DNA of 64,000 bases from Candidatus Hydrogenedentota bacterium (GCA_016182605.1 JACPGE010000069.1:145575-209574), one strand, 5' to 3'. Shown: positions 24,520 through 33,710, counted from the first letter of the stretch. Translations and numbers: made by a program. The notes: generated from the letters alone by a model not told the origin.

Positions 24520-27060
24520 CTATGCTTGTCCGAATACCCGTGTCCACAACGCCAGCGTCGCAGTGACACTCAAGAGCAGCAACAGATTGCCGTATAGCCC
24601 CTTCACCCCAGAGGCCAGGCTATCCTTGGCAAATCCAAAACATCCCCCGGGCGAATCGTTGTAGCACCCGAACGGGTCTACATCCACTATGGCGCCGTCC
24701 AGTTCCGCCGGGCTAAGGAATCCATCGTTGTTCGTATCGAGCTGATTGAATGACGCCTCCGAGAGTATGTCCAGCGCAACCAGGGCCTCCGCATAGCTGA
24801 GCCGCCCGTCGTTGTTCCCGCTTGCGTCCGCCACGGCGAAATGATTCAACAGGGCCGCGGCTATCGCCTCCAGCACCTCTTCACCCTCCCCTTCGCCCTC
24901 GCCGGAGGTCTCGCACGCCATCGCGGTGCTCAGGTCGCTCTCCTCGAAATCCGCGGGCATGCCTCCGCCGGCAGACAGGCCAATCATTCCATATGGCCGC
25001 GTGAGGCGCAGCCACGTCATGCGGATCGTGCCGTTGAAAAAGAGTTCCACCTGAACACTCTGAATGTCGCCGTAATAATCCGGCACATCCTGATAGGTAA
25101 CGGCAAGATGCTGGTTGTCCTGGAAGACTTCCACCAGCCCGCCGCCGCCAGGGTAGAGATCGCTGAAGTACGGCGCTATGCGCGGCAAGGAGAAGTGAGC
25201 CCCGAAGGAAGGTGAAAACTGGGAGTCGCCCTCGCCCAGCGTAATGTAGCCGTTGCTGCCGATGTAGATCCGGTCGTAGGAATTCCCATAGTAGGGGAAG
25301 CGCCGGGTCCCCAGCGAGCGCACCTGACTTTCGTCGTCGCCAAAAAACAGCCGGGTTCCCGATCCCGCCGGCGTTGGAAAGCGAATGGCGGACCGGATGC
25401 ACGCACTGTATCCACTGATCGAGGCATCCGGCGTGAAGGTCATCGATCGGCCCACCAAATCAGTCGTGTCCACGAAAAACTCGCTGAAATAGTCCCGCTG
25501 CTCCGTCGTCGTGAATTGGAAGCATGCGCCGCCGTTGTCCGCGGTGACGCTGTTCCCTGCCAGGTCGGACACCGTCACCGTAAAATGATACGGGGTTAGC
25601 ATGGTGAGTCCGGAAACGAGCACCGAGTGCACGGTATCGAGTCCGCCCAGCGTCTGTATCGCCGGCGAGCCGCAGACCGCCCCCGTTTGCACTTCCGATG
25701 TCACCCCCTCGCTCGTTTCAAAGGTAATCTCCGCACGGCGCCCATAGACCGCAGCCACGGCCACGTTCGAAATGACGGGCGCGGTACAGTCGATGATCGC
25801 CGTCACGCTGCGCACAATCCGCTGCCCCGAGCCGTTGTTCTCGTCGTTGTACAAGAACACGATCGCGAGATCCTCCGCCACGTCAAGCCGCCCGTTCTGT
25901 TCAGCAATTTCTCCCGCCAGAATCGGCAGCATGCCCACGAAGATTCCCGGCGTCTGCGTCTCCGCAAGCAGAAACTCCTCCACATCCCCCTGCTCGGTAA
26001 GCGCCGTGACGGACGCCGTACCCTCGCCCGCGAGGTCGCCATCAAACAGCGAGATCTCCGCCGCACCGTCGCAACCATAGGCCAGCCGATCCGCCGTAAG
26101 CTGCGCCGCGCTGCTGTTCACATATTCCGCGAATGCCGTGCTCTTCGTTACGTCCTCGCCCCGTCCCGCAGCGTCAGCAAGCACGTTGGAGCGGAAACAA
26201 TTGGAGCCGAACACATAGTCGGCCTCACCGCGCACCAGGATCCCCTCCACCAGACCCGTCTCCGCACTGAATACTGGGGACCCCGAGTTGCCCCCGTAGG
26301 TGTCGAGATTCGTCACAAAATAACCCTCGTTCACACTGTCGCGCACCACCGAGTTCTCCCCAAACGCGATCTTCGCCGGGAGCCCCGCCGGGTGGCCGAT
26401 GACGCCCACGCGCGCGCCAACGGGAATGGTCCCCGCCTTGCGCAGCGGGAGCGGGCGCGCACCCGCTGCCGTAATCGGACGATCCACACGAACCACGGCA
26501 AAATCGGCGCCGCTATCATTGAGTTCCCACGCCACGATCTCTACCGCCTGGTAGACCTGCGATGAGTCCAGGGCCGTGCGCGGTGTCTGCGCATCCAGCA
26601 TCTGAAATCCAAACGCAAAACGGGTGGAGGCCAGCGTGAAATCGTCCACGCAATGCCCCGCCGTGGCAATCAGGTCGAAGCCCACCACAAAGCCCGTGCA
26701 GAACGCGGCCACGGGCTGATCGGCATAGGGCTCGCCGTCGCAGGCAGGCAGACCGCTTACCCTGAACTCGCGCACGCCGAGTTCATACGTACCGTCGCCA
26801 TTCTCCGTCAGTTGCGTTGGATCCACCAGCGCACAGGTGGATGCGGCCCACGCCATTCGATCGGGATTGGTCTCCTCAAACACATCGAGCCGATCGTCCT
26901 CGCCATAGATGACCTTCGGCTGGCCCGCCAGGAGTGCCGCGTTCCATGGAAACGCCTCGCCGCCCTTGGGCAACGATTTGTCTTCATCAGCCAATGCCGG
27001 ATGTGTTGCCCCCGAAAACACGGCTATCGTGGCGATCAGAAGTACAGACGCTATACGCAT
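24520..27060 (-). CDS. Secreted trypsin-like serine protease with GE linker, EF-hand pair and C-terminal anchor
   Basis: 846 residues. Signal peptide (cleavage near 'HPALA', residue 24). The S1 protease domain (about 70-320) has the full triad: His in 'ATAGHCVD', Asp in 'SGADFAVVRVD' and Ser in 'GGNSGSPVF'. A middle region has fibronectin-like strands ('TAPVISNVAVAAVYGRRAEITFETSEG') and a beta-rich domain ('IYIGSNGYITLGEGDSQFSPSF'). Then follow the linker GEGEGEGEE, two EF-hand-like loops ('DASGNNDGRLSYAEA', 'DTNNDGFLSPAEL'), a cysteine-containing stretch and a hydrophobic C-terminal helix ('YGNLLLLLSVTATLALW'). The C-terminus suggests membrane or cell-surface anchoring, but it has no PEP box. 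Upstream 117 nt separate it from the GE-repeat protein, which shares the linker and EF-hand elements. Confidence 0.82.
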   Translation of the reverse strand: MRIASVLLIATIAVFSGATHPALADEDKSLPKGGEAFPWNAALLAGQPKVIYGEDDRLDVFEETNPDRMAWAASTCALVDPTQLTENGDGTYELGVREFRVSGLPACDGEPYADQPVAAFCTGFVVGFDLIATAGHCVDDFTLASTRFAFGFQMLDAQTPRTALDSSQVYQAVEIVAWELNDSGADFAVVRVDRPITAAGARPLPLRKAGTIPVGARVGVIGHPAGLPAKIAFGENSVVRDSVNEGYFVTNLDTYGGNSGSPVFSAETGLVEGILVRGEADYVFGSNCFRSNVLADAAGRGEDVTKSTAFAEYVNSSAAQLTADRLAYGCDGAAEISLFDGDLAGEGTASVTALTEQGDVEEFLLAETQTPGIFVGMLPILAGEIAEQNGRLDVAEDLAIVFLYNDENNGSGQRIVRSVTAIIDCTAPVISNVAVAAVYGRRAEITFETSEGVTSEVQTGAVCGSPAIQTLGGLDTVHSVLVSGLTMLTPYHFTVTVSDLAGNSVTADNGGACFQFTTTEQRDYFSEFFVDTTDLVGRSMTFTPDASISGYSACIRSAIRFPTPAGSGTRLFFGDDESQVRSLGTRRFPYYGNSYDRIYIGSNGYITLGEGDSQFSPSFGAHFSLPRIAPYFSDLYPGGGGLVEVFQDNQHLAVTYQDVPDYYGDIQSVQVELFFNGTIRMTWLRLTRPYGMIGLSAGGGMPADFEESDLSTAMACETSGEGEGEGEEVLEAIAAALLNHFAVADASGNNDGRLSYAEALVALDILSEASFNQLDTNNDGFLSPAELDGAIVDVDPFGCYNDSPGGCFGFAKDSLASGVKGLYGNLLLLLSVTATLALWTRVFGQA

Positions 27061-27177
27061 GGTGCCTCACTTTATAGAATCTACCGGGTTTGGCCGCAGT
27101 CGCGCCTGCGACACGGAAACACGGCTACATTGTGCATCAGAGTTTCCGTTCCCGCAAGGGGCAGGATCGACCTGTGG

Positions 27178-28428
27178 TTACTCCGCAAGAAACGTCTCGA
27201 AGAGTTCGGTATAGAACGCCCGGTCAGGCACGGAAAGCAGCGGCTGAAGGGTCTCGTCAAGCGCGGGGGTGCCTGTCTCCGGATCGACCTTGTAGACCCG
27301 CGCATCCGGACCCACCCCTATCTGTACCTCTTCCACCGACGTGAGCGACACCTCCGCGGTGTTCACCGTGCTGTCCGCCGAGTGATACACCATGATATGC
27401 GTCCGTTCGCCGTTCGGGCCAATCCCGGCCGTGAGAAAGTACCGCGCAAACACATCGCCCTCCGTTGGCGGATCGGGGACCGGTTCCGGGGGATAGCCGG
27501 CCTTCACCCGGATCTCCAGCGTGCCCGGCGGCGTATTGCCAGCGACGCTCCCGGTAACCGCGGTATCCGCAGGCACCATAAACACCAGCCGATCCGTGCC
27601 GTTGTCCCACAACGCCCCGGTCCAGGCCCCGCCACCAAAAATATTGCCCCCCAGAAAGCCCTCTGAAGGCGGAATGTTGATCTCATCCACGAACCACACA
27701 AACACATCATCTCCCGCCCCGCCAACAATCCGGTTGTCGCGCCAGTTGCCGCCAAACACAATGATGTCCGCGCCATCCTCCGGATCCAGCGTGTCGGTAC
27801 GGCCATCCGCGCCCAGACCAAGATCGACCCCCGCCCGTTCCCAGTTGTTCACAAAGACCAAGTCCCGGCCCGGCCCGGTATGTAAGGAAGAAGCGAACAT
27901 GCTGAACTCGTCGTTCGGCAGCGGCGCCTCTTCCCCGATGAGTACCAGATCATTGTCCTGAAAGGCGCCATCCAGCGACGATCCTGTGCGCCAGTCAGAG
28001 GAAAATGTATTGCGTATGCGGATCATGTCCGGGCCGGCCGCATAGCGAATCTCGCCCGTGGAGCGCAGGGTCCCCTCCGGGCCACTGTCCACATAGTCCA
28101 GACCCGAAGAACCCTGGAAAAAGGCCGCCGCCGCGTTGTACTCCTCGCTTTCTTCGTTGTTCACCAGCCGCCAGCCAAATTGCAACTCCGACTCGTCCAC
28201 TATCGGCTCGAAATGCCCCACCCGGCTGTTAAAATTGCGGTAATTCGCAAGAAAAGAAAAGGTCATGGTCTCCTCGACGAAAAAGTCCCAATTGCCCGGC
28301 GGCAGTATCGGCGAGGGCTCGTTGCGCACAAGGTGCATGTCGAAATAGAGCGGATCGATCAGGCCATCCGGCGGCAACTCGCCCGGTCCCGGATTCCAGC
28401 TCCCATCCCAGGAATAGGTGTTGGCCAC
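27178..28428 (-). CDS. 3' part of a frameshifted GE-repeat surface lipoprotein (RTX-like domain)
   Basis: This 416-residue frame is open without a stop upstream of its nominal GTG start and runs back into the hexanucleotide array as ...GEGEGVWPG. It is therefore most likely the C-terminal part of the protein that begins at 28952. The region contains 'RDLVFVNNWERAGVDLGLGADGRTD', 'DIIVFGGNWRDNRIVGGAGDDVFVW' (each shown in part) that resemble calcium-binding RTX/hemolysin-type repeats and a beta-helical fold. It lacks its own signal peptide and Shine-Dalgarno sequence. If the frameshift is real the part is not translated; if it is an assembly error the two halves form one lipoprotein of about 590 residues. 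No transmembrane tail or PEP-CTERM is present. Confidence 0.55.
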   Translation of the reverse strand: MANTYSWDGSWNPGPGELPPDGLIDPLYFDMHLVRNEPSPILPPGNWDFFVEETMTFSFLANYRNFNSRVGHFEPIVDESELQFGWRLVNNEESEEYNAAAAFFQGSSGLDYVDSGPEGTLRSTGEIRYAAGPDMIRIRNTFSSDWRTGSSLDGAFQDNDLVLIGEEAPLPNDEFSMFASSLHTGPGRDLVFVNNWERAGVDLGLGADGRTDTLDPEDGADIIVFGGNWRDNRIVGGAGDDVFVWFVDEINIPPSEGFLGGNIFGGGAWTGALWDNGTDRLVFMVPADTAVTGSVAGNTPPGTLEIRVKAGYPPEPVPDPPTEGDVFARYFLTAGIGPNGERTHIMVYHSADSTVNTAEVSLTSVEEVQIGVGPDARVYKVDPETGTPALDETLQPLLSVPDRAFYTELFETFLAE

Positions 28429-28952
28429 TCCCGGCCAGACGCCCTCACCCTCACCTTCACCTTCACCTTCACCTTCACCTTCACCTTCACCTTCACCTTC
28501 ACCTTCACCTTCACCTTCACCTTCACCTTCACCTTCACCTTCACCTTCACCTTCACCTTCACCTTCACCTTCACCTTCACCCCTTCACCTTCACCTTCAC
28601 CCTCGCCTTCACCCTCGCCTTCACCCTCGCCTTCACCCTCGCCTTCACCCTCGCCTTCACCCTCGCCTTCACCTTCACCCTCGCCTTCGCCCCCCGCCTC
28701 GTTCAATTCCATACGGCTGAGCACCCCGTCACTATTTCCATCCAGCGCATCAAACTGCGCCTGCGTCAGCGCACTCACGATGCTCCGGGCTTCCGCCAAA
28801 GTGAGACCGCCACTGGAATCCGCATCGCCCAAGTCAAACCCGCCGGCAAGCTGGCGGGCAAGCGCCGCCGGGTCCTCCGGAACTGGCATGCACGCAGAAA
28901 ATCCAAACACGAATCCAAGGGCAAGCAGACGGGACCAGGAAGTTAAGGACAT
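28359..28952 (-). pseudogene. 5' part of the frameshifted GE-repeat surface lipoprotein
   Basis: Starts at ATG 28952 with TTGGAG 6 nt upstream. The first 22 residues are a lipoprotein signal with lipobox GFSA|C. Residues about 35-90 hold two EF-hand/dockerin-like loops ('DADSSGGLTLAEA' and 'DGNSDGVLSRMEL'). A (Gly-Glu)n stretch of about 18 units follows, and then, at a 2-nt irregularity (28582-28583), the frame switches to an unnatural (Val-Lys)n tract that ends at a stop at 28359. The Val-Lys part is certainly not the original protein, because the alternate frame continues as Gly-Glu and then as a normal domain (27178-28428). The 5' part would code for about 125 genuine residues. Confidence 0.6.
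28444..28691. repeat. Hexanucleotide tandem array coding for Gly-Glu (41 units)
   Basis: On the plus strand the array consists of CTCACC/TTCACC/CTCGCC hexamers: 23 units from 28444 to 28581, a 2-nt insertion CC at 28582-28583, then 18 units to 28691. On the coding (minus) strand every unit reads GGTGAA or a synonym, Gly-Glu. The 23-unit block is nearly pure TTCACC, while the 18-unit block alternates synonymous variants, so the pure block looks recently expanded. Confidence 0.95.
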
Positions 28953-29186
28953 GATGCACTCCAATAGGATGTAACCGGGTCAGTTGGCGCGAGTCTAATC
29001 GGGGTGCGTTCGCCCACCATGTTTGCTGTTGACAGCCCCGCATTGTGACAGTACTATGGGTTCCGGCTGTATCGGCGGACGCACCGCTCCACTGTACTGG
29101 GTTGTCCCGGAATCGTCAATGCTCTTGACGCCGCAGTGGAGGAAGGCAAGAGGCAGGCATCATCATAAAAAAGGAGGAGAGCCCCC

Positions 29187-30713
29187 ATGTGGATTCCCAA
29201 GTGGAAGCGTGATCGGCAGAAGGGGGTGGACTCCCCTATGCCCACTCAAGTGGTATCGAACGAGGAGTTTATCCCGCGTCCCCAGAACAAGCAGCAGGCG
29301 CAAGTCGAAAAACTCATCATGCAAATGGCCGATGAGAAATCGAAAAAGCTCGGCATGCCGCGGCGGGACTTTCTCCGCAGCAACATGGGTATGGCCACCG
29401 CCTATCTGGCCAGCAACATGGTCTACGGCAACTACTGGGCCGTGGCCGAAGAAGAAACCCTCGATGCCGCCATGTCCGACGAAATCTATCCCAAGGGAGA
29501 GTACTTCATTTTTGACGTGCAGGCCCACTTCACCAATGGCATCGCCCTCGATTTCCGCAACGCGCCTTTCGTAAAAGACATGGGTTTCGACCTGAAAAAC
29601 GACGCTGACGCCTATGGCTTCATCAATTTCATCAAAGAAATGTACTTTGACAGCGAGACCAGCCTCGTCTGCATCTCCGGCGTGCCGGGCAAGGAAGATC
29701 AGCGCGCCGAGGATGGCCGCGTGCTCGAAGGCGCGGAGCGCACGGGCAAGGGCTTTGGAAGCATCCTGCCGAGCTGGCTGATGAGCCAACGCAAGAAGGA
29801 AATCAACGACATTGCCCAGTCGCAGCGCGCGGTTTGCCAGGGCAATTGCGCGCCCAACCACTATTGGGACAAAGCCACCAACAAGCCCGATTTTAATGCC
29901 CTCTTTGAGCAGATGGAACGGGAAGTAAAGAACTACGGCATCGATTCGTGGAAATGGTACTGCCACACGGATCCGGGCCGCTCTGGAAACGGCTTCAAGC
30001 TGGACGACGAGGTCATGACCTACCCGTTCTATGCAAAGTCCATCGAACTCGGCCTGAAAACCTTCAGCGTACACAAGGGCTTTTCTGCGCAGTCGCGCAC
30101 CCTGGGGCACTTGGCCCACCCTGCCGATATCGAGAAGGCCGCCCTCGACCATCCCGATCTGAACTTCATCATCTACCACTCGGCCCTGAAACACGGCCCG
30201 GGCGAACCCGGATGGGGCGCCGACGGCTTTTTCGATCCGACCACCGGCGACTTTGAATGGCACGCGGACTTGATGAAAATAAAGGAACGCAATCCGAAGA
30301 TGAACAACGTCTACCCGGAAATCGGCTCCTCATTCGGTGTGCTCTCCCTCGTCCACCCGGAAATGTGTCAGCACCTCATGGGCCGCAACATCAAAACCTA
30401 TGGTATCGATCATGTCATCTGGGGCACGGACTGCCTCTGGTGGGGATCGCCCCAGTGGGTCATCGATGCCTTCAAACGGTTCCAGTTCACCGATGAAATG
30501 ACGGAAAAGTTTGGCTATCAAAAGCTCACCAAAGAAGACAAAGCCAAGATTTTCGGCCTGAACGCCGCCCGAATCTATGGCATCAATCCAGATGAAAAAC
30601 GCAACGGCCTGCCCAAGGACGCCATCTCCCGCTTCAAGACCGCCTACGAAGGCGAAGGCTGGAAACGGGAGAACGCCGCCCACGGCTGGGTGCGCGACGA
30701 TACCCGCGCCTGA
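29187..30713 (+). CDS. Amidohydrolase-2 family protein with internal Tat-type signal
   Basis: 508 residues; AGGAGGAG lies 7 nt before the ATG at 29187. A twin-arginine motif with following hydrophobic stretch ('[22 protein letters not shown]', split around residues 57-77) sits unusually far from the N-terminus, so an alternative internal start or a Tat hitchhiking form is possible. The rest is a TIM-barrel metal-dependent hydrolase of the Amidohydro_2 type: '[10 protein letters not shown]' near residue 110, '[16 protein letters not shown]' near 330, and '[19 protein letters not shown]' near 410, the usual 'G-x-D-x-x-x-x-G-T/S-D-x-P/x' end signature. It is followed after 8 nt by a hexahaem cytochrome gene, so an extracytoplasmic redox-linked role is possible. 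The substrate cannot be told. Confidence 0.75.
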   Translation: MWIPKWKRDRQKGVDSPMPTQVVSNEEFIPRPQNKQQAQVEKLIMQMADEKSKKLGMPRRDFLRSNMGMATAYLASNMVYGNYWAVAEEETLDAAMSDEIYPKGEYFIFDVQAHFTNGIALDFRNAPFVKDMGFDLKNDADAYGFINFIKEMYFDSETSLVCISGVPGKEDQRAEDGRVLEGAERTGKGFGSILPSWLMSQRKKEINDIAQSQRAVCQGNCAPNHYWDKATNKPDFNALFEQMEREVKNYGIDSWKWYCHTDPGRSGNGFKLDDEVMTYPFYAKSIELGLKTFSVHKGFSAQSRTLGHLAHPADIEKAALDHPDLNFIIYHSALKHGPGEPGWGADGFFDPTTGDFEWHADLMKIKERNPKMNNVYPEIGSSFGVLSLVHPEMCQHLMGRNIKTYGIDHVIWGTDCLWWGSPQWVIDAFKRFQFTDEMTEKFGYQKLTKEDKAKIFGLNAARIYGINPDEKRNGLPKDAISRFKTAYEGEGWKRENAAHGWVRDDTRA

Positions 30714-30721
30714 GCACGAAA

Positions 30722-31726
30722 ATGCCCGGGCTCGCACTGAATTGCTGGAAGTCAGGCGCCCCGCAGGGCCGCGGTACCGTGCTCCGCGCCCTGTGGGGTT
30801 GCCTCACTGCGGCCTTGGTCTGTGCCTGCGCGTCTGGCGCCGAGGAGCCGGGAGCTTGGGGCGCGGACCATGTGGACAAGCCCCTGCCCGTGTTGGTCGA
30901 GGGCGGCGAATGCCTCTTCTGCCACCGGAATTCCATCGGCGCCCGCTGGGAAGCCAACGCGCACCAAACCACGGTGCGTTTCTTCGATCCCGGAGCCGCT
31001 GAAGTACAGGTTCTCAAGGCGCAAGGCGTTGAAGCAGCCATTCTGAACGAGATTACCATGGTGCTCGGGCGCGATCGGGCACAACGATTTCTCAAGCCCA
31101 ATGGAAAGTATGGACAGGCCGCAATCTTGAACACGAAATGGACAAGGACCGGGGTGGAACGCGCGGCAGACGCCGCGTGGGACGATGCACGCTTCGCGGA
31201 GCGCTGCGCCGGGTGCCACATGTCTGGCGTCGATCGCGCGTCCGGCGCCTACAGCGCCGCCGGCATCGAGTGTTACACCTGCCACGGCGACGTGCCGCTG
31301 GAGCACACCGAGCAGCACGAACTCGCCATCTTTTCCCCAAAGCGAAACGATACCCCCGAACTTGTGACTGCGATCTGCGCCCAGTGCCATGTGCGCAACG
31401 GAACCTCGAAGGCAACCGGCCGCCCCTACGCGACCCACTTCGTGCCCGGCGACAACCTGTTCATGGATTTCATGGCGGACTTGGGGCCGGAGACGATTGC
31501 CGCAATGAATACCGGCGACCAGCACGTGCTGGCCAATGTCCGCGCCGTCATCCACGGAGAAGACAAGAGCCTCACCTGCATGAGCTGCCACACCATTCAC
31601 AAAGATACGTCCACGAAGCACAAGAAGCTGGCCACGACGGCCTACTGCTTCATCTGCCATGAGGGCAGCGACATGAAATCGGGCATTCGCCCCGCCGAAG
31701 TGCACAGCCCCGTGTGCGAGTACTGA
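30722..31726 (+). CDS. Hexahaem c-type cytochrome (cytochrome c554-like)
   Basis: 334 residues with six C-x-x-C-H haem sites: CLFCH, CAGCH, CYTCH, CAQCH, CMSCH and CFICH. A hydrophobic export segment ('VLRALWGCLTAALVC') lies at about residues 20-36; the first 19 residues are odd and the GTG at 30779 may be the true start. The spacing of the CxxCH sites and extra His residues ('HMSGVDR', 'HTEQHELAIF', 'HKDTSTKHKK') match the cytochrome c554/NrfB-type multihaem fold. It is 8 nt behind the amidohydrolase gene and 36 nt ahead of a small acidic protein, forming one plus-strand operon. Likely a periplasmic electron carrier; partner unknown. Confidence 0.85.
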   Translation: MPGLALNCWKSGAPQGRGTVLRALWGCLTAALVCACASGAEEPGAWGADHVDKPLPVLVEGGECLFCHRNSIGARWEANAHQTTVRFFDPGAAEVQVLKAQGVEAAILNEITMVLGRDRAQRFLKPNGKYGQAAILNTKWTRTGVERAADAAWDDARFAERCAGCHMSGVDRASGAYSAAGIECYTCHGDVPLEHTEQHELAIFSPKRNDTPELVTAICAQCHVRNGTSKATGRPYATHFVPGDNLFMDFMADLGPETIAAMNTGDQHVLANVRAVIHGEDKSLTCMSCHTIHKDTSTKHKKLATTAYCFICHEGSDMKSGIRPAEVHSPVCEY

Positions 31727-31762
31727 CTGCAAAACCAACGAATGAACATGGGAGTTATCACA

Positions 31763-32038
31763 ATGATGGTCAGAGACAAGATCGAATACGAACACCTGCC
31801 CGCGGGAATGGCGATGGATGAGACCGACTACGGACTGCGCTACTACCTCACCGAGCTCTCCGACGAACATCTCATGCAATACGATCCCGCATGGACCGAC
31901 GAAGAAGTCATCGCCTGGGACGACAACTTCACCGAAGACGGCAACCTCTTCCTCGTTTGCTGCGAACGCGATATCGACATCGCGGAATTTCGCGCCGTGC
32001 TCGAAGAGCACATCGAATTCCGGGGGTTGACGAAGTAA
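31763..32038 (+). CDS. Small acidic protein of unknown function
   Basis: 91 residues from ATG 31763, which has GGAG 8 nt upstream; an ATG at 31742 in the same frame would add seven residues but has no Shine-Dalgarno. The protein is rich in Asp and Glu ('DETDYGLRYYLTELSDEHL', 'DPAWTDEEVIAWDDNF'), has no signal peptide or membrane segment, and contains an adjacent cysteine pair ('VCCERD'). I do not recognise a family. It is third in the operon with the amidohydrolase and the hexahaem cytochrome, and it is followed at once by a strong hairpin. Confidence 0.65.
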   Translation: MMVRDKIEYEHLPAGMAMDETDYGLRYYLTELSDEHLMQYDPAWTDEEVIAWDDNFTEDGNLFLVCCERDIDIAEFRAVLEEHIEFRGLTK

Positions 32039-32076
32039 AAAAACGCCCCGGTTTCCCCATCTGGGAAACCGGGGCG
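32037..32076 (-). terminator. Intrinsic terminator between convergent genes
   Basis: A perfect 14-bp stem CGCCCCGGTTTCCC / GGGAAACCGGGGCG (32044-32057, 32063-32076). On the minus strand it is followed by seven T, fitting the end of the gene at 32101-33396. It will also block transcripts arriving from the plus strand, although no T-run follows there. Confidence 0.9.
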
Positions 32077-32100
32077 GTGTGTTGCTGCCGCTCTACCGGA

Positions 32101-33396
32101 CTACTTGCTCTGCGCCACGTTCGGCTGCGGCTTGTAGCCGTCCAGGCTGGCAAACTTCGTTTCCTGTTCCGGGCTCAGCCAGGAAATCGTCATCCACCCA
32201 ATCATCATCTCTTCCCACGTCTGATCGCCCCAGCGCACCGGCTTCGAAGGATCGGGGTTCGCAGGATTGTTCGCCGAGTTGTCGAAGTGCGCCACCGTGT
32301 GCAACACCGTCCCCGCAGGGATATACCGCGGCGTTTCCAGCACGTAGCTCGTCTGCCAGTTGAAATCGAAACGCGGCACATCCAGCAGGATCTCTTCCGT
32401 GCCGTCCGGATACTTCGCCGTGTACGTGAAGCCCTTGCCACGGTAATGCATGTGCGGCGTCATCGAATAGAGCAGCGCGCTCTTCGGGAACTCGATGTCC
32501 GCAACCACTTCGTGGTTGTCCGCATGCGGCGGAATCTTGAAATCAAAGTTGATCGTCGTCGCCGTCAGATCCTCAAATTCCGGCGCCTTCTCCGCAAACT
32601 TCAGCCCGATCGAAGAACGATCGACTTCAGGCTTGCCCGTCGGCGTGTAGTGCATCTGGAAGATCAGATTCGCACCCTTGGGAATCTTGATGGCACGCGT
32701 ACCGTCCAGGATGACCGGCACGGTCCCCGGCGCGTATCCCGCGATAAAGCCCCGGCCCAAGCGAAGGAACTCGCCCATCTCCTGCTCCTGGTGCTCAGGC
32801 GCGCGCGCATACACCAGCACGTGGTGCACCACTTTCGGATTGCCCGCGCGTATGTCGATCTGCGTTACCCACTTGTCTTCTTCAAAGCCCGTCGGGATCT
32901 CGATGTTCTCATACGGCATCACCCCGGAGGGCTCAATGTGCACTTCTTCCGGCATCGTCAACACCACGTCCGGCTCATCAATGCGCCATTCGTCGTTGTA
33001 AGTCTTCGGCGCGGGCATGTCCGCCGGATCGCCCTGTGGCATCCCGTTGTCGATCCACGACATCAACATGTCTGCGTCGGTCTGCGCCATGCTCCGATCA
33101 TTGCTGAAATGCCCATACTCCGGGCTCGCGTGCCAGGGCGGCATGCGCTTGGTATCCACCACCTCCCGGATCATCTTCGCCCACCCCTTCACCTGCCGGT
33201 AGGACTGAAGCGTCATCGGCGCGATCCCGTTGGGATGGTGGCAGTCCTGGCAGTTGTTTTGTAGAATCCGCGCCACGTGCTTTGTGAAGGTTACCGTCTC
33301 GCTTTCCACGCCCGCCAGGGCCGCGGGACAAAGACCGGCGGCAAGCGCAAGCGCCAATCCGAACAGGGGTGTTTTTGGAATACGGGTTGCTCGCAT
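32101..33396 (-). CDS. Monohaem cytochrome c fused to copper type II ascorbate-dependent monooxygenase-like domain
   Basis: 431 residues with a signal peptide (cleavage near 'PAALA', residue 28). A single haem site C-x-x-C-H is in 'NNCQDCHHPNG' at about residues 48-53, in a small cytochrome-like domain. From about residue 165 the sequence shows the signatures of the PHM/DBM copper domains: 'VVHHVLVYARAP' (His pair of the first copper site), 'LIFQMHYTPTGK' (His of the second), 'SMTPHMHYRGKG' (H-x-H pair) and near the end 'MMIGWMTIS' (Met). Proteins of this layout are common in Planctomycetes and Acidobacteria genomes but their substrate is unknown. It is convergent with the amidohydrolase/hexahaem operon and may be a functional neighbour. 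Confidence 0.8.
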   Translation of the reverse strand: MRATRIPKTPLFGLALALAAGLCPAALAGVESETVTFTKHVARILQNNCQDCHHPNGIAPMTLQSYRQVKGWAKMIREVVDTKRMPPWHASPEYGHFSNDRSMAQTDADMLMSWIDNGMPQGDPADMPAPKTYNDEWRIDEPDVVLTMPEEVHIEPSGVMPYENIEIPTGFEEDKWVTQIDIRAGNPKVVHHVLVYARAPEHQEQEMGEFLRLGRGFIAGYAPGTVPVILDGTRAIKIPKGANLIFQMHYTPTGKPEVDRSSIGLKFAEKAPEFEDLTATTINFDFKIPPHADNHEVVADIEFPKSALLYSMTPHMHYRGKGFTYTAKYPDGTEEILLDVPRFDFNWQTSYVLETPRYIPAGTVLHTVAHFDNSANNPANPDPSKPVRWGDQTWEEMMIGWMTISWLSPEQETKFASLDGYKPQPNVAQSK

Positions 33397-33710
33397 CGGG
33401 ATGGTCTCCTTGGAATCGCGGTTCTCACCGGCTTCTCTGGATTATGCACACTTCGTAAAAACGGGACTTAATGAGACACGCCAACGCACCTGAGAGTTTC
33501 ACTAGCAATACCACACAGCCGCACAGCAATTGCCTAATCTCATTAGTCTGAGGCTATATGGTCGCCGATTTCCCCCGTTTTGTCAACCCACTTATGTCCA
33601 CTTCAGGTACGGGCTCTAAGTCCCCCCTCCGGCGGTCCGCCGGGATACAACAGATAAAACCCATTCGAGGGGCCCAGAGTCTATAGGCAGGCGTAGGGGA
33701 TTTCAGGGTC

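Noticed and set aside
28180..28974. Plus-strand frames reading (Thr-Phe)n and (Ser-Pro)n across the hexamer array
   Set aside because: They are mirror images of the Gly-Glu coding repeat; signal peptide, Shine-Dalgarno and EF-hands are all on the minus strand.
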